Shown: positions 1 through 9,964, numbered from the stretch's first letter. The stretch: 64,000 bases of DNA from Duganella lactea (GCF_009857505.1 NZ_WWCP01000002.1:349114-413113); one strand, 5' to 3'. Translations and numbers: made by a program. Notes: generated by a model not told the origin, from the letters alone.

Positions 1-226
1 GTTGTTGCGCGCGGCCGTAACGGCTGCGGCGCAGCGCCACCGTGGCAGCCACGCCGACCAGCGCCGCCACCAACAGTTGCAAGGCCGGGCCAAAGCCCAG
101 CAACGCCGCGCCGCCACCGGCCGCCAGCCCTATCGCGATCATCAGCAGGTAGAAGGTACCGACGAACAGTTCCAGTATCACCGTCGCGCCGGCCGCGGCC
201 AGCCAATAGCTCCAGTCATTCATCAT
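1..226 (-). CDS. NfeD-like membrane protein, partial (3' end outside window)
   Basis: The gene runs off the left edge, so only about the first 75 residues are visible. They begin MMNDWSYWLAAAG and contain two closely spaced hydrophobic helices (about residues 7-30 and 35-60) followed by an arginine-rich stretch, which is the usual start of small NfeD-family proteins (membrane helices followed by a C-terminal OB-fold). An AAGGAG ribosome site lies just upstream; the second ATG (start at 223) is better spaced from it than the first (226). NfeD proteins usually accompany a stomatin/prohibitin-type partner gene, which would lie beyond the window. The OB-fold is not visible, so the family call rests on the membrane part only. 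Confidence 0.6.
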   Translation of the reverse strand, partial: MMNDWSYWLAAAGATVILELFVGTFYLLMIAIGLAAGGGAALLGFGPALQLLVAALVGVAATVALRRSRYGRAQQ

Positions 227-244
227 GGTCTCCTTTTCAAAGGC

Positions 245-281
245 AAAAACCCCCGCTTCCCGTTGCGGGCCGCGAGGGTTT
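245..281 (-). terminator. Rho-independent terminator after ppsA
   Basis: Read on the minus strand, AAACCCTCGC pairs with GCGGGGGTTT (one G-T pair) around a 15-base loop, and the stem ends in TTTTT. It lies about 85 bases after the ppsA stop and just before the NfeD-like gene, so it separates the two transcripts. Confidence 0.7.
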
Positions 282-364
282 CTGTTGCTGGCAGATGGTG
301 TTAATAGAGTTTTTTGCTACTAAATTCATTAACTCCAGTCTAAACCATTTTCAGCCGGCGTCAA

Positions 365-2794
365 TCATTTTTGCAGACTGGCCAGCTTCTGCCAGGTGTC
401 GATCACCGAGTCCGGATTCAGCGACATCGATTCGATGCCCTGCTCCATCAGCCACGCCGCGAAGTCCGGATGGTCCGATGGCCCCTGGCCGCAGATGCCG
501 ATGTACTTGCCCTGCGCGCGGCAAGCCTGGATCGCCTGCGACAGCAGCGCCTTGACGGCGTCGTCGCGCTCGTCGAAGTCAGCCGCCAGCAGCGCCATGC
601 CGGAATCCCGGTCCAGGCCCAGGGTCAGCTGGGTCAGGTCGTTGGAACCGATCGAGAAGCCGTCGAAGTGCTCCAGGAAGCGCTCCGCCAGAATCGCGTT
701 CGATGGCACTTCGCACATCATGATCAGGCGCAGGCCGTTTTCGCCGCGCACCAGGCCGTTTTTGCCCAGCAGGTTGACGACCTTCTCGGCCTGGCCCAGC
801 GTGCGCACGAACGGCACCATGATTTCGACGTTGGTCAGGCCCATGTCGTTACGCACGCGTTTCATCGCGGCGCATTCCATTTCGAACGCGCCGGCGAAAT
901 CGTCGGCCAGGTAACGTGCCGCGCCGCGGAAGCCCAGCATCGGATTTTCTTCATCCGGCTCGTAGCGCGAACCGCCGATCAGCTTCTTGTACTCGTTGGA
1001 CTTGAAGTCCGACAGGCGCACAATCACCGGCTTCGGCCAGAACGCGGCGGCGATGGTGGCGATGCCCTCGGCCAGCTTGTCGACGTAGAACGCGCGTGGC
1101 GACGCGTGACCGCGCGCCACCGACTCGACGGCCTTTTTCAGGTCGGCGTCGATGTTCGGATATTCCAGGATCGCTTTCGGGTGCACACCAATATTGTTAT
1201 TGATGATGAACTCCAGCCGCGCCAGACCGACACCGGCATTCGGCACCGACTGGAAGTCGAAAGCCAGCTGCGGATTGCCGACGTTGAGCATGATCTTGGT
1301 CGGCAGCTTGGGCAGTTCGCCGCGCGCCACTTCCGAGATTTCGGTTTCCAACAGGCCGTCGTAGATCTTGCCTTCATCGCCTTCGGCGCAAGACACGGTG
1401 ACGAAGGTGCCGTCTTTCAGCACCTCGGTCGCATCGCCGCAGCCCACCACCGCCGGCACGCCCAGTTCACGCGCGATGATCGCGGCGTGGCAGGTACGGC
1501 CGCCACGGTTGGTGACGATGGCCGAGGCGCGCTTCATCACCGGTTCCCAGTTAGGGTCGGTCATGTCGGCCACCAGCACGTCGCCAGGCTGCACGCGTTC
1601 CATTTCCGACGGGTCGGTGATCACGCGCACCGGACCGGCGCCGATCTTCTGGCCGATGGCGCGGCCCGACGCCAGCACGGTGCCGGACGATTTCAGCTTG
1701 AAGCGCTGCTGCACGTCGGTCGCCTTCTGCTGCGACTTCACGGTTTCAGGACGCGCCTGCAGGATGTACAGTTTGCCGTCGCGGCCATCCTTGCCCCACT
1801 CGATGTCCATCGGACGCTGGTAGTGGTTTTCGATGATGACGGCGTACTTGGCCAGTTCCACCACTTCGTCGTCGGTCAGCGAATAGCGGTTGCGCAGCTC
1901 CACCGGCACGTCGACGGTCTTGACCGAGCGGCCGGCCTTGGCTTCGGCGGTGAATTCCATCTTGATCAGCTTCGAACCGATGTTGCGGCGGATCACAGGC
2001 GACTTGCCCTTCTCCAGCATCGGCTTGTGGACGTAAAACTCGTCCGGATTCACCGCGCCCTGCACCACCGTCTCGCCCAGGCCATAGCTGGAGGTGACGA
2101 ACACCACGTCCTTGAAGCCGGACTCGGTGTCGATGGTGAACATCACGCCGGCGGCGCCCAGGTCCGAGCGCACCATGCGCTGCACGCCGGCCGACAGTGC
2201 CACCTCGGCGTGGGTGAAGCCTTTGTGTACGCGGTAGGAAATCGCGCGGTCGTTGTAGAGGGAGGCGAAGACGTGCTTCATCGCGTCCAGCACGTTGTCG
2301 ATGCCGACCACGTTGAGGAAGGTCTCCTGCTGGCCGGCGAACGAGGCGTCCGGCAAGTCTTCGGCGGTGGCCGAGGAACGCACCGCGAACGACATTTCGG
2401 TCGACGAATCGGCCACGAGTTTTTCGTAGAAGGACTGGATCTCCGCTTCCAGGCGTGGCTGGAATGGCGTGTCGATGATCCACTGGCGGATTTCGGCGCC
2501 GGCCTGGGCCAGCGAGCGCACGTCGTCAATGTTCAGATCCGCCAGACGCTCGGCGATACGGTCGGCCAGCGACTTGCCGCCGTCCACGCTGTGCGACAGG
2601 AAGTCGCGGAAGGCCTGGGCCGTGGTGGCAAAGCCGCCCGGCACACGCACGCCGGCGCCCGCCAGCTGGCTGATCATCTCGCCGAGCGAGGCGTTCTTGC
2701 CGCCGACGGATTCGACATCCGTCATCCGTAAATTTTCAAACGAGGCAACGTAAACCGCTTCGTTGTTTTGCTCCTTCAATGCTGCGTTGGACAT
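365..2794 (-). CDS. ppsA: Phosphoenolpyruvate synthase
   Basis: PpsA makes phosphoenolpyruvate from pyruvate and ATP (giving AMP and phosphate) in the cytosol, the entry to gluconeogenesis from three-carbon substrates. The 809-residue length fits the family. The N-terminal pyruvate/PEP-dikinase ATP-grasp part contains [11 protein letters not shown] and the segment [20 protein letters not shown]. The swivelling phosphohistidine domain has [15 protein letters not shown], with the catalytic histidine at about residue 436, and the C-terminal TIM-barrel part has MCEVPSNAI and [16 protein letters not shown] chose the ATG at 2794 (MSNAALKEQ) because AAGGTG lies seven bases upstream and an upstream extension would be non-homologous. 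It is divergent from ppsR, which encodes its regulatory enzyme. Confidence 0.97.
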   Translation of the reverse strand: MSNAALKEQNNEAVYVASFENLRMTDVESVGGKNASLGEMISQLAGAGVRVPGGFATTAQAFRDFLSHSVDGGKSLADRIAERLADLNIDDVRSLAQAGAEIRQWIIDTPFQPRLEAEIQSFYEKLVADSSTEMSFAVRSSATAEDLPDASFAGQQETFLNVVGIDNVLDAMKHVFASLYNDRAISYRVHKGFTHAEVALSAGVQRMVRSDLGAAGVMFTIDTESGFKDVVFVTSSYGLGETVVQGAVNPDEFYVHKPMLEKGKSPVIRRNIGSKLIKMEFTAEAKAGRSVKTVDVPVELRNRYSLTDDEVVELAKYAVIIENHYQRPMDIEWGKDGRDGKLYILQARPETVKSQQKATDVQQRFKLKSSGTVLASGRAIGQKIGAGPVRVITDPSEMERVQPGDVLVADMTDPNWEPVMKRASAIVTNRGGRTCHAAIIARELGVPAVVGCGDATEVLKDGTFVTVSCAEGDEGKIYDGLLETEISEVARGELPKLPTKIMLNVGNPQLAFDFQSVPNAGVGLARLEFIINNNIGVHPKAILEYPNIDADLKKAVESVARGHASPRAFYVDKLAEGIATIAAAFWPKPVIVRLSDFKSNEYKKLIGGSRYEPDEENPMLGFRGAARYLADDFAGAFEMECAAMKRVRNDMGLTNVEIMVPFVRTLGQAEKVVNLLGKNGLVRGENGLRLIMMCEVPSNAILAERFLEHFDGFSIGSNDLTQLTLGLDRDSGMALLAADFDERDDAVKALLSQAIQACRAQGKYIGICGQGPSDHPDFAAWLMEQGIESMSLNPDSVIDTWQKLASLQK

Positions 2795-2950
2795 AAAAAC
2801 ACCTTTTTGATGATAGAAATCTTTCCGGCTGTCGGCAGACTCATATTCTTGCTTATTCTGGTGGTCGTGCCGCACAATGCATCCTGTTGGCGCACATTCT
2901 ACAGCCTGTGGCGCGAATTGACGATTCACAATAGGATACTTGCACTAAAC
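2795..2950. promoter_or_regulatory. ppsA/ppsR divergent promoter region
   Basis: This 156-base gap separates the divergent starts of ppsA and ppsR, so it must hold both promoters. Facing ppsR, a TTGACG at 2918-2923 is a reasonable -35 box, but no good -10 lies 17 bases on (TGCACT at 2941-2946). No clear box could be assigned for ppsA. The gap is somewhat lower in GC than the flanking genes. Confidence 0.4.
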
Positions 2951-3799
2951 ATGACACAAGAACAACGCCCCAGCTTGCCATCGGCCGCGCGCACCGTCTT
3001 TTTTGTCTCGGACGGCACCGGCATCACCGCCGAAACCTTTGGTCACTCGGTGCTGACCCAGTTCGAGCTGCGCTTCCGCCAAGTGCGGCTGCCCTTCATC
3101 GACACGCTCGACAAGGCGCACGATGCGGTGCGCAAGATCAACGAGGCGTTTGCCACCGACGGTCACCGGCCGATTATTTTTTCGACGCTGGTGCATACCG
3201 AGCTATCTGACGTCATACGACAGTGCAAGGGCATGTACATGGACATGTTCCAGACGTTTGTGGCGCCGCTGGAGCAGGAACTGGGCGTCAAGTCGACCCA
3301 CACCATCGGCCGCTCGCACAACATCGTCGACAGCGAGGAGTACAAGAACCGCATCGAGGCGATCAACTTCTCGCTGGCGCATGACGACGGGCAGTCGCAC
3401 AAGAACCTGGCGTCGGCCGACGTGATCCTGGTGGGCGTGTCGCGCTCGGGCAAGACGCCCACCAGCCTGTATCTGGCGATGCAGTACGGGATCAAGGCGG
3501 CCAACTATCCGCTGATTCCGGACGACTTCGAGCGCGGCAAGCTGCCGTCGTCGCTGTACGAATTCAAGGCGAAGATTTTCGGGCTGACCATCACGCCGGA
3601 GCGGCTGAGCGAGATCCGCAACGAGCGGCGCGCGGGCAGCAAGTACGCGTCGCTGGAGAACTGCCGGTACGAGGTCAATGAAGCGGAAGCGATGATGAAG
3701 CGCGAAGGCATCCGCTGGCTGTCATCGACCACCAAGTCGATTGAAGAGATCTCCACCACCATCCTGCAAGAGATCAAGCCGGACCGGCGCGAATACTAA
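2951..3799 (+). CDS. ppsR: PEP synthase regulatory protein (bifunctional kinase/pyrophosphorylase, DUF299)
   Basis: PpsR family proteins inactivate PEP synthase by ADP-dependent phosphorylation of a threonine next to the catalytic histidine, and reactivate it by phosphate-dependent dephosphorylation. The 282-residue protein starts [10 protein letters not shown], then has the family N-terminal signature [18 protein letters not shown] and a P-loop-like [11 protein letters not shown] at about residues 162-172. The ATG at 2951 is preferred over an upstream in-frame extension because conservation begins shortly after it; its ribosome site is weak. The divergent pairing with ppsA is the usual arrangement and supports the assignment. 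The stop codon overlaps the palindrome at 3798-3829. Confidence 0.93.
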   Translation: MTQEQRPSLPSAARTVFFVSDGTGITAETFGHSVLTQFELRFRQVRLPFIDTLDKAHDAVRKINEAFATDGHRPIIFSTLVHTELSDVIRQCKGMYMDMFQTFVAPLEQELGVKSTHTIGRSHNIVDSEEYKNRIEAINFSLAHDDGQSHKNLASADVILVGVSRSGKTPTSLYLAMQYGIKAANYPLIPDDFERGKLPSSLYEFKAKIFGLTITPERLSEIRNERRAGSKYASLENCRYEVNEAEAMMKREGIRWLSSTTKSIEEISTTILQEIKPDRREY

Positions 3800-3829
3800 A
3801 CCCCGGTGTCAGGTCTGACACCGGGGTTT
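3798..3829. terminator. Perfect palindrome between convergent stop codons; bidirectional terminator
   Basis: A 15-base perfect arm (AAACCCCGGTGTCAG) and its complement are separated by two bases. The element touches the stop codons of both ppsR (plus) and the EAL gene (minus). Its core GGTGTCAGGTCTGACA recurs at the end of xthA (63791-63806), so it is a repeated element as well as a likely terminator. The flanking T tracts are short (TTT), so termination strength is uncertain. Confidence 0.7.
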
Positions 3830-5027
3830 AGAAGAAGTGCTGCCAGTCGGCCAGCCAGGCGGGGAATTCGTCGATCGGCATCGGCCGGGCGATGTGGTAG
3901 CCCTGGGCGTAGGTGCAACCCAGGCCTTGCAGGAAGTCCCAGTCTTGCTTGGTTTCGACGCCGACCGCGACCGATTTGCGGTCCAGGCTACGCGCCAGAC
4001 CGAGGCAGGAACGCAGCACAGTGCCGATCACCGCGCGCTTGGAGGCGCCGTCGACGAAGCTGCGGTCGATCTTCAATTCGGAAAATGGGATGCGCGCCAG
4101 CAGCTGTAAATTGCTGCGACCGGTGCCGTAGTCGTCGATCGCCAGACCGAAGCCTTTCATCCGCAGCCGCAGCAGCCGTTCAAGAAAATGCGGCTCGCTG
4201 CTCAGCACCGCCGATTCGGTCATTTCGAAGGTGATGTAGTCGGCCATCAGCTGGTGCCGCTCCAGGCAGGCCGTGATCTGTTCGAGGAACTGCGGATGCG
4301 CCAGCGTTACCTGGTCGACGTTGATCGAGATCGAAATCGGCACGCCCTGCGCATGCAACTGGCGACACGCCGCCACCGATTTTTCGATCATCGTCCAGTC
4401 GAGGAAGTCGACCCGCCGCGCCGCCGCCAGCGTCGGCATGAACGATGCGGTCCCCAGCACGCCATGCAGCGGGTGCCGCCAGCGGGCGAACATTTCCAGG
4501 CCTTTTACCTGGCCGGTTTCCAGTTCGATCTTGGGCTGGAAGTAGGGTTCGAATTCGCGGTTCTGCAAGCCTTGGCCGACTTCGGCGAATGATGGCGAGG
4601 GCGCCGCAGCGGGCGCGGGGCCGGCCTCGCTGGGCGGCAGGTAATTTTTCATCAGCGCGACCAAGCGGCTGCCGGTCACCGGCTTGCCGATCACACCGAG
4701 CACGTTGACACCGTATGCCAGCGCCATGGTCTCCACCGAGAACAGCACCGCGTTGCTTTGCGCGCCGACGAGGATCACGCCGGCCTTGCAGCGCGCTTCG
4801 CCCAGGTGGCGTATCAGCTCCAGCGCGTCCATGCCGGGCAGTCCGAGGTCGATGATGGCGATGTCCACTGGCGGCACGATGACGGCGCTGAAGCAGCGCA
4901 GCGCGGTGTGGCCGTCCGGCGCCTGGCTGATCTTGCCCACGCCCACGTGCACCAGAATGTCGGCCAAGGCGCGCCGTTGTCCCTGATCCCCTTCGGCTAC
5001 CAGAAAGTGCAACTGCGCGATGTCCAT
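3828..5027 (-). CDS. Receiver-EAL domain protein, RocR-like, one catalytic glutamate missing
   Basis: The 399-residue protein has an N-terminal receiver domain (phospho-acceptor D60 in IIDLGLPGMD, K115 in GKPV) and a C-terminal EAL domain of cyclic-di-GMP phosphodiesterase type. With a constant offset of +3 from Pseudomonas RocR numbering (recalled), most expected active-site residues are present: E178 (motif EMF instead of EAL), N236, E268, E271, D298, D299, K319, D321, E358 and Q375. The residue matching RocR E352, proposed as the general base, is V355 (AVGVET where AEGVET is usual). Activity is therefore doubtful and a c-di-GMP-binding role is possible. A TGGAGG ribosome site supports the ATG. 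It starts 21 bases after the methyltransferase gene and may be the last gene of that series. Confidence 0.88.
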   Translation of the reverse strand: MDIAQLHFLVAEGDQGQRRALADILVHVGVGKISQAPDGHTALRCFSAVIVPPVDIAIIDLGLPGMDALELIRHLGEARCKAGVILVGAQSNAVLFSVETMALAYGVNVLGVIGKPVTGSRLVALMKNYLPPSEAGPAPAAAPSPSFAEVGQGLQNREFEPYFQPKIELETGQVKGLEMFARWRHPLHGVLGTASFMPTLAAARRVDFLDWTMIEKSVAACRQLHAQGVPISISINVDQVTLAHPQFLEQITACLERHQLMADYITFEMTESAVLSSEPHFLERLLRLRMKGFGLAIDDYGTGRSNLQLLARIPFSELKIDRSFVDGASKRAVIGTVLRSCLGLARSLDRKSVAVGVETKQDWDFLQGLGCTYAQGYHIARPMPIDEFPAWLADWQHFF

Positions 5028-5048
5028 GACCGCCTCCAGTTTTGGTCT

Positions 5049-5834
5049 CTAGCTCTGATTCTGCCTTACTTGCTCGAAAAAGCATACCGCGGCGCAGGCG
5101 GCGACGTTCAGCGATTCCACCTGCCCCAGATGCGGGATCACGACTTTGTGGGTCGCCTGCGACAGCAGATCGTCCGCCACGCCCTGCCCTTCGTGGCCGA
5201 AGATCCAGGCCACCGGCTGGCGCAGGTCGATGTCGTACAGTCGCTGCGCGGCGTAGCCGCTGGTGGCCAGCGTCGGCACGCGCGTGGCGCCGATCAGCGC
5301 CGACAGGTCAACGTTTTCGAAAATATCCAGCACGAAGTGCGCGCCCATCGCGGCCCGCAGCACTTTCGGCGACCAGCAGAACGCGGTGCCACTGCTGCAG
5401 TAGACTTGCTTGATGCCAGCCGCCGCCGCGCTGCGCAGGATGGAGCCGACGTTGCCGGGGTCCTGCACGCCGTCCAGCAGCACGGCGGAGACGCTGAGCG
5501 GCTCGCTCACGGTATGCTCCGGCGTGTCGATCAGGAATAAAACGCCGACGCCATGTTCGACCTGGCTGATGCCGTTGTACAGCGCATCCGGCAACGCCAG
5601 CACGTGGCCGCGCTGCGCTTCCAGCTGGCCGACGATGTCCATCACTTCCGGGTTGTGCAGCGCGCTTTCGCTGACCACGCACTGCTCCGGCAAGCCGCGC
5701 AGTTGCAGGTACGACTGGCACAAATGTACGCCGTCCAGCAGCGTGCGGCCGGCCTTGCGGCGCGCCTGCTGGCTGCCGGCCAGCTTGACCAGGTCCTTAT
5801 ATTGCGCGTTGTCGCGCGAGGTGATGGTTTTCAT
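5049..5834 (-). CDS. SpoU/TrmH-family RNA 2'-O-methyltransferase
   Basis: This family transfers a methyl group from S-adenosylmethionine to a ribose 2'-OH in rRNA or tRNA through a knotted SPOUT fold. The 261-residue protein has an N-terminal substrate-binding part ([18 protein letters not shown], then LLDGVHL) and the three SPOUT motifs: [29 protein letters not shown] and the C-terminal [16 protein letters not shown] knot. The target nucleotide cannot be read from sequence; RlmB-like rRNA modification is one possibility. Its ATG overlaps the rnhB stop by four bases, so the two genes are translationally coupled. Confidence 0.9.
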   Translation of the reverse strand: MKTITSRDNAQYKDLVKLAGSQQARRKAGRTLLDGVHLCQSYLQLRGLPEQCVVSESALHNPEVMDIVGQLEAQRGHVLALPDALYNGISQVEHGVGVLFLIDTPEHTVSEPLSVSAVLLDGVQDPGNVGSILRSAAAAGIKQVYCSSGTAFCWSPKVLRAAMGAHFVLDIFENVDLSALIGATRVPTLATSGYAAQRLYDIDLRQPVAWIFGHEGQGVADDLLSQATHKVVIPHLGQVESLNVAACAAVCFFEQVRQNQS

Positions 5835-6451
5835 GGGTTCACCTCCAGCAGCACCCGCACCGGCGCGAACGAGCGGCGGTGCACCGGCGACGGGCCGTGC
5901 TCCCGCAGGCGCGCCAGGTGCAGCGCGGTGCCGTAGCCTTTGTGCTGGTCGAAGCAGTATTGCGGATAGCGCGCGTGCAGCGTCACCAGCGCGGCGTCGC
6001 GCGCGGTCTTGGCGAGGATGGAGGCGGCCGAGATGGCGTCCACCTTGTCGTCGCCGCCGATGACGGCGATGCTCTGGATTTTCATCACCGGGCAGCGGTT
6101 GCCATCAATCAGGGCCAGCGTCGGCACGGTGCTCAGCGCTTCCACCGCGCGGCGCATGGCCAGCATCGACGCTTGCAGGATGTTCAGTTTGTCGATTTCT
6201 TCTTCCGACGCCTCGGCGATGGCCCACGCCAGCGCATGCTGCTTGATCAGGGGCGCCAGCAGATCGCGTTTGGCTTCGGTGAGCTTTTTCGAGTCGCGCA
6301 GGCCGACGATCGGGCGCGCGGCGTCGAGGATGACGGCGGCGGCGAATACCGGGCCGGCCAGCGGACCGCGCCCCGCTTCGTCCACGCCGCAGATGATTTC
6401 ATCCGGCGAGTCTGGCAGGTCATCGAATAAACCTGGATGTTGATTTTTCAC
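5831..6451 (-). CDS. rnhB: Ribonuclease HII
   Basis: RNase HII cuts the RNA strand of RNA-DNA hybrids and starts removal of single misincorporated ribonucleotides from DNA. The 206-residue protein carries the active-site segment [15 protein letters not shown] near residue 20, ALIDGN in the middle and the C-terminal HKGYGTALH and HRRSFAPV segments typical of the family. It follows lpxB by 22 bases, and the lpxA-lpxB-rnhB order is common in proteobacteria. Confidence 0.95.
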   Translation of the reverse strand: MKNQHPGLFDDLPDSPDEIICGVDEAGRGPLAGPVFAAAVILDAARPIVGLRDSKKLTEAKRDLLAPLIKQHALAWAIAEASEEEIDKLNILQASMLAMRRAVEALSTVPTLALIDGNRCPVMKIQSIAVIGGDDKVDAISAASILAKTARDAALVTLHARYPQYCFDQHKGYGTALHLARLREHGPSPVHRRSFAPVRVLLEVNP

Positions 6452-6473
6452 TTTTAGATACTCTTAAATCCGT

Positions 6474-7631
6474 TCAGGCGCCGATTATACGCAGCACCGC
6501 CGCCGCGCTTTCCGCCGCGCTGTTGCGCAGCAGGCTGTGATGCATGTCGGTGAAGCGCTGCACAAGCCGCTGGCGATGCGGCGCGTCGCTCAGTTGCTTC
6601 CACATCGCTTCGGCCAGCGCGTCCGGGTTGGCGGCGTGCTGCAACAGCTCCGGCACCAGGAATTCGCGCGCCAGAATGTTGGGCAGGCCTATCCACGGCT
6701 GGTAGCCGAAGTGACGCAGAATCTGCCACTCCAGTTCCATCATCTTGTAGGCGATGACCATCGGCTTCTTGAACAGCGCCACTTCCAGCGACGCCGTGCC
6801 CGAGGCCACCATCACCGCTTCGGCGGCCGCTATCGCGGTGTGCGACTGGCCGTCCAGTAGCTGAATCTCGACGTCCCGCAAGCCTGCCTGCGCCACCAGC
6901 TCCAGGAAGAAGGCGCGTTGACGTTCGCCGGCCATCGGCGCGACAAAGCGCAGCGTGCTGTCGCGCTGCTTGAGCAGCCTGGCCGCCTGCACGAAGGCCA
7001 CCGTGTTGTACTTGATCTCCGACATGCGGCTGCCCGGCATGATGGTGACCACGCTGGCGTCTTCCGGCAACCCAAGCTGGCGGCGCGCCGCGCCGACGTC
7101 CGGCGTCATCGGAATCAGCTCCGCCAACGGGTGGCCAACATAGCTGACCGGCACCCCGGCCTGCTGGTAAATCGCTTCCTCGAACGGGAAGATCACCAGC
7201 ATATGCGACACGGCGCGCTGGATCTTCTTGATGCGGCCACCACGCCAGGCCCAGATCTGTGGCCCGATGTAGTGCACGGTCGGGATGCCGGCGGCTTTCA
7301 GTTGCTCCTCCAGCCCGAGATTGAAACCCGGGTAGTCGGCGCCGATGAAGACGGACGGACGCTCGGCCAGCAACTGGTCGCGCAGTGTGGCCTGGATGCC
7401 TTTGAGTTCACGGTAACGCATCAGGACCGGCAGCAGGCCGCGCACGGTCAGCGTGTCCATGGGTACGTGCGATTCGAAGCCCTGCGCCATCATCCGCGGT
7501 CCGCCGATGCCGTGGAAGCGCGCCTGTGGAAGATGCGGACGCAGGCCGGAAAGCAAACGAGCCGCCAGCATGTCGCCGGACGGCTCGCCCGCCACCAAGG
7601 CAAGGGACAGCTGGTCAGCGGACGATGCCAC
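6474..7631 (-). CDS. lpxB: Lipid-A-disaccharide synthase
   Basis: LpxB joins UDP-2,3-diacylglucosamine to lipid X to form the lipid A disaccharide at the inner face of the inner membrane (GT-B glycosyltransferase, family GT19). The 385-residue length is normal. Family segments include LVAGEPSGDMLAARLL at the N-terminus, FIGADYPGFN, YIGPQIWAWRGGRIKKI, IMPGSRMSEI and the nucleotide-binding end VASGTASLEVAL. Its start overlaps the lpxA stop by 17 bases, which implies coupled translation. Confidence 0.97.
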   Translation of the reverse strand: MASSADQLSLALVAGEPSGDMLAARLLSGLRPHLPQARFHGIGGPRMMAQGFESHVPMDTLTVRGLLPVLMRYRELKGIQATLRDQLLAERPSVFIGADYPGFNLGLEEQLKAAGIPTVHYIGPQIWAWRGGRIKKIQRAVSHMLVIFPFEEAIYQQAGVPVSYVGHPLAELIPMTPDVGAARRQLGLPEDASVVTIMPGSRMSEIKYNTVAFVQAARLLKQRDSTLRFVAPMAGERQRAFFLELVAQAGLRDVEIQLLDGQSHTAIAAAEAVMVASGTASLEVALFKKPMVIAYKMMELEWQILRHFGYQPWIGLPNILAREFLVPELLQHAANPDALAEAMWKQLSDAPHRQRLVQRFTDMHHSLLRNSAAESAAAVLRIIGA

Positions 7632-8406
7632 GGGTCGCCGTATCCAGAAACTCGCGCATGGCGCGCATATGCTGCGCCACGTCGGCCGGCACCGTCGCCT
7701 CTTCGGCGATCAGCGCCGCCTTGGCCTCGTCCAGCGTCAGGCCGGAGCGGTAGATGATCTTGTACGCGGCACGGATGCCGTTGATCTGCTCACGCGTGAA
7801 GCCGCGCCGCTTCAGGCCCTCGATGTTGACGCCGTGGGCGGACGCCGGATTACCGTTCAACAGCACGAACGGCGGCACGTCCTGCGTCAGCGAGGTGCTC
7901 ATGCCGACAAACGCGTGCGCGCCGATCTTGCAGAACTGGTGCACATTGGCGAAGCCGCTCATGATCACGTAATCGCCGATTTCAACGTGGCCGGCGATCT
8001 GCGCGTTGTTCGAGAAGATCGTGTTGTTGCCAACCAAGCAGTCGTGCGCCAGGTGCACGTAGGCCGAAATCCAGTTGTCGTTGCCCAGCGAGGTCACGCC
8101 CTTGTCCTGCACTGTGCCGGTGTTGAAGGTGCAGAATTCGCGGATGGTGTTGCGGTCGCCGATGGTCAGGCGGGTCGGCTCGCCGTTCCACTTCTTGTCC
8201 TGCGGCGCGGCGCCGATCGACGAGAACTGGAAGAACTTGTTGTCGCTGCCGATGGTGGTGTGGCCTTCGATCACCACGTGCGGCCCCACCACCGTGCCGG
8301 AGCCGATCGTGACGTGGGGGCCGATCACCGAATACGGGCCAACTTCTACGCTCTCGTGCAGCGCTGCGTTGCTGTCGACGATGGCGGTGGCGTGTATCTT
8401 GGCCAT
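7615..8406 (-). CDS. lpxA: UDP-N-acetylglucosamine O-acyltransferase
   Basis: LpxA performs the first step of lipid A synthesis, transfer of a 3-hydroxyacyl chain from acyl carrier protein to UDP-GlcNAc. The protein is a left-handed beta-helix: hexapeptide repeats run from about residue 5 to 190 (for example IGPHVTIGSGTVVGPHVVI), with the catalytic region containing HDCLVGN and a C-terminal helical part (GLKRRGFTREQI). I start it at 8406 (MAKIHATAIVD, 263 residues), the usual family start; the longer in-frame extension reads into fabZ. It begins two bases after fabZ. Confidence 0.96.
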   Translation of the reverse strand: MAKIHATAIVDSNAALHESVEVGPYSVIGPHVTIGSGTVVGPHVVIEGHTTIGSDNKFFQFSSIGAAPQDKKWNGEPTRLTIGDRNTIREFCTFNTGTVQDKGVTSLGNDNWISAYVHLAHDCLVGNNTIFSNNAQIAGHVEIGDYVIMSGFANVHQFCKIGAHAFVGMSTSLTQDVPPFVLLNGNPASAHGVNIEGLKRRGFTREQINGIRAAYKIIYRSGLTLDEAKAALIAEEATVPADVAQHMRAMREFLDTATRGIVR

Positions 8407-8408
8407 GA

Positions 8409-8903
8409 TTACTGTCCCGCGGGCTGCGACGCGTCGGTGGTGCTGCGGATGGTGCACATCAGGTCTGCTTCCACAGCGGTCTGGCCGTCAACCGAGCCAA
8501 CCGCCTTGTATTTCCAGATGCCGCGCGATACACGCACGATTTCAATGTCCATCTTCAGCTGGTCGCCAGGACCGACCGGACGCTTGAAGCGCGCGTTGTC
8601 GATGCCGACAAAGTACACCACCGAATTCTCATCGGGCTTGATGCCCATGGTTTTGAACGACAGCAGCGCCGCGGTCTGCGCCATCGCTTCGATCATCAGC
8701 ACGCCCGGCATCACCGGCTTGTGCGGGAAGTGGCCGTTGAAGAATTCTTCGTTGACGGTCACGTTCTTGATGGCGGTGATGGACTTGTTCTCTTCATACG
8801 AGAGCACGCGGTCGACCAGCAGCAGCGGGTAGCGGTGCGGCAGGTAGGACTTGATCTCGCAGATGTTCATGGTCTTGGGGGTTTCAGCCTGGGTAGTGGT
8901 CAT
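8409..8903 (-). CDS. fabZ: 3-hydroxyacyl-[acyl-carrier-protein] dehydratase
   Basis: FabZ dehydrates 3-hydroxyacyl-ACP in the fatty acid elongation cycle and competes with LpxA/LpxD for 3-hydroxyacyl-ACP, which explains its place among lpx genes. The 164-residue hot-dog-fold protein has [14 protein letters not shown], the catalytic histidine segment [20 protein letters not shown] and [11 protein letters not shown]. The first ATG gives an 11-residue N-terminal tail; the internal ATG at 8870 ([15 protein letters not shown]) matches usual family length and cannot be excluded, since neither has a strong ribosome site. Confidence 0.95.
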   Translation of the reverse strand: MTTTQAETPKTMNICEIKSYLPHRYPLLLVDRVLSYEENKSITAIKNVTVNEEFFNGHFPHKPVMPGVLMIEAMAQTAALLSFKTMGIKPDENSVVYFVGIDNARFKRPVGPGDQLKMDIEIVRVSRGIWKYKAVGSVDGQTAVEADLMCTIRSTTDASQPAGQ

Positions 8904-8914
8904 GATTCGTATTC

Positions 8915-9964
8915 TCAGTTTTGCTCAGTTTTGGTCTTGATAATTTTTTCCAGCGCGCGGATCTTGTCGCGCATGGCCGACAGGTTGCGCACGATGACGG
9001 CCGATTTTTCCCAGTCGGCGTTTTTCGCCAGCGGGTAGAAGCCGGTGTACTGCCCCGGCTCCAGGATCGAGCGCGACACCATCGAGCCCGAGCCCACGTG
9101 CACCTTGTCGACGATGGTCAGGTGGCCCAGCACCATGGCGGCGCCGCCGAAGGTGCAGTACTTGCCGATCCTGGCGCTGCCGGCCACGCCGACGCAGCCG
9201 GCCATCGCCGTGTGCGCGCCGATATGGCAGTTATGGCCGATCTGGATCTGGTTGTCCAGCTTCACGCCGTCCTCGATCACCGTGTCGGCCAGCGCGCCGC
9301 GGTCGATGGTGGTGTTGGCGCCGATGTCGACATCGGCGCCGATCATCACGCGCCCGGTCTGCGGAATCTTGATGTAGACGCCGGCCTCGTTGGCGAAGCC
9401 GAAACCGTCGGTGCCGATCACCGCGCCGGAGTGGATGATGCCACGCTGACCGATCTGGCAGTAGGCGTGAAAGGTGACGTTGGCGAACAGTTTGGTCGCC
9501 TCGCCGATCACCGCCTCGCGGCCGATGAAACAACCGGCGCCGATGACGGCGTGCTCGCCAATCACCGCGCCGTCTTCGATCACCACGCGCGCGCCGATGT
9601 GCGCGGTCGGCGCGATCTGCGCCGTCTCCGCCACCACGGCGGTCGGATGCACGCCGGCCGCCGGCACGATGGCCGTCAACGACTCGAAATACTGCGCCGC
9701 GCGGGCGAAGTACACATACGGATTTTGCGCGATGATGCGCGCGCCGTTGTAACCGGCGGCGATAAAGGCGTCATCGGCGGCCGAGACGATCAGCGCCGCC
9801 GCCTTGCTCTGCAGCGCTTGCGCGCGCAGCTTGCTATTGCTGAGAAAGCTGATGTGCGAAACGCCGGCGTCGGCCAGTGGCGCGATCCCGGACACTTCCA
9901 GGTTCGCGTCGCCCACCAGCTGACCGCCCAAGCGTTCGACCAATGCTCCTAGTCGAGTGCCCAT
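8915..9964 (-). CDS. lpxD: UDP-3-O-acylglucosamine N-acyltransferase
   Basis: LpxD adds the N-linked 3-hydroxyacyl chain in the third step of lipid A synthesis. After an N-terminal uridine-binding domain (about residues 1-100, containing ISFLSNSKL and [13 protein letters not shown]), a long series of hexapeptide repeats forms the beta-helix, with the catalytic-histidine region near [17 protein letters not shown], and a short helical tail follows. The ATG at 9964 ([12 protein letters not shown], 349 residues) is preferred over an in-frame TTG at 9976 because a GGA lies at usable spacing and family homology begins there. The gene sits between skp and fabZ. Confidence 0.95.
   Translation of the reverse strand: MGTRLGALVERLGGQLVGDANLEVSGIAPLADAGVSHISFLSNSKLRAQALQSKAAALIVSAADDAFIAAGYNGARIIAQNPYVYFARAAQYFESLTAIVPAAGVHPTAVVAETAQIAPTAHIGARVVIEDGAVIGEHAVIGAGCFIGREAVIGEATKLFANVTFHAYCQIGQRGIIHSGAVIGTDGFGFANEAGVYIKIPQTGRVMIGADVDIGANTTIDRGALADTVIEDGVKLDNQIQIGHNCHIGAHTAMAGCVGVAGSARIGKYCTFGGAAMVLGHLTIVDKVHVGSGSMVSRSILEPGQYTGFYPLAKNADWEKSAVIVRNLSAMRDKIRALEKIIKTKTEQN

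Noticed and set aside
371..2731. Long plus-strand frame opposite ppsA (786 codons)
   Set aside because: Arg/His/Gln-rich antisense shadow of a clear ppsA; no family signature. The same holds for long frames opposite bamA, glnD, the hybrid kinase, smc and gcvP.
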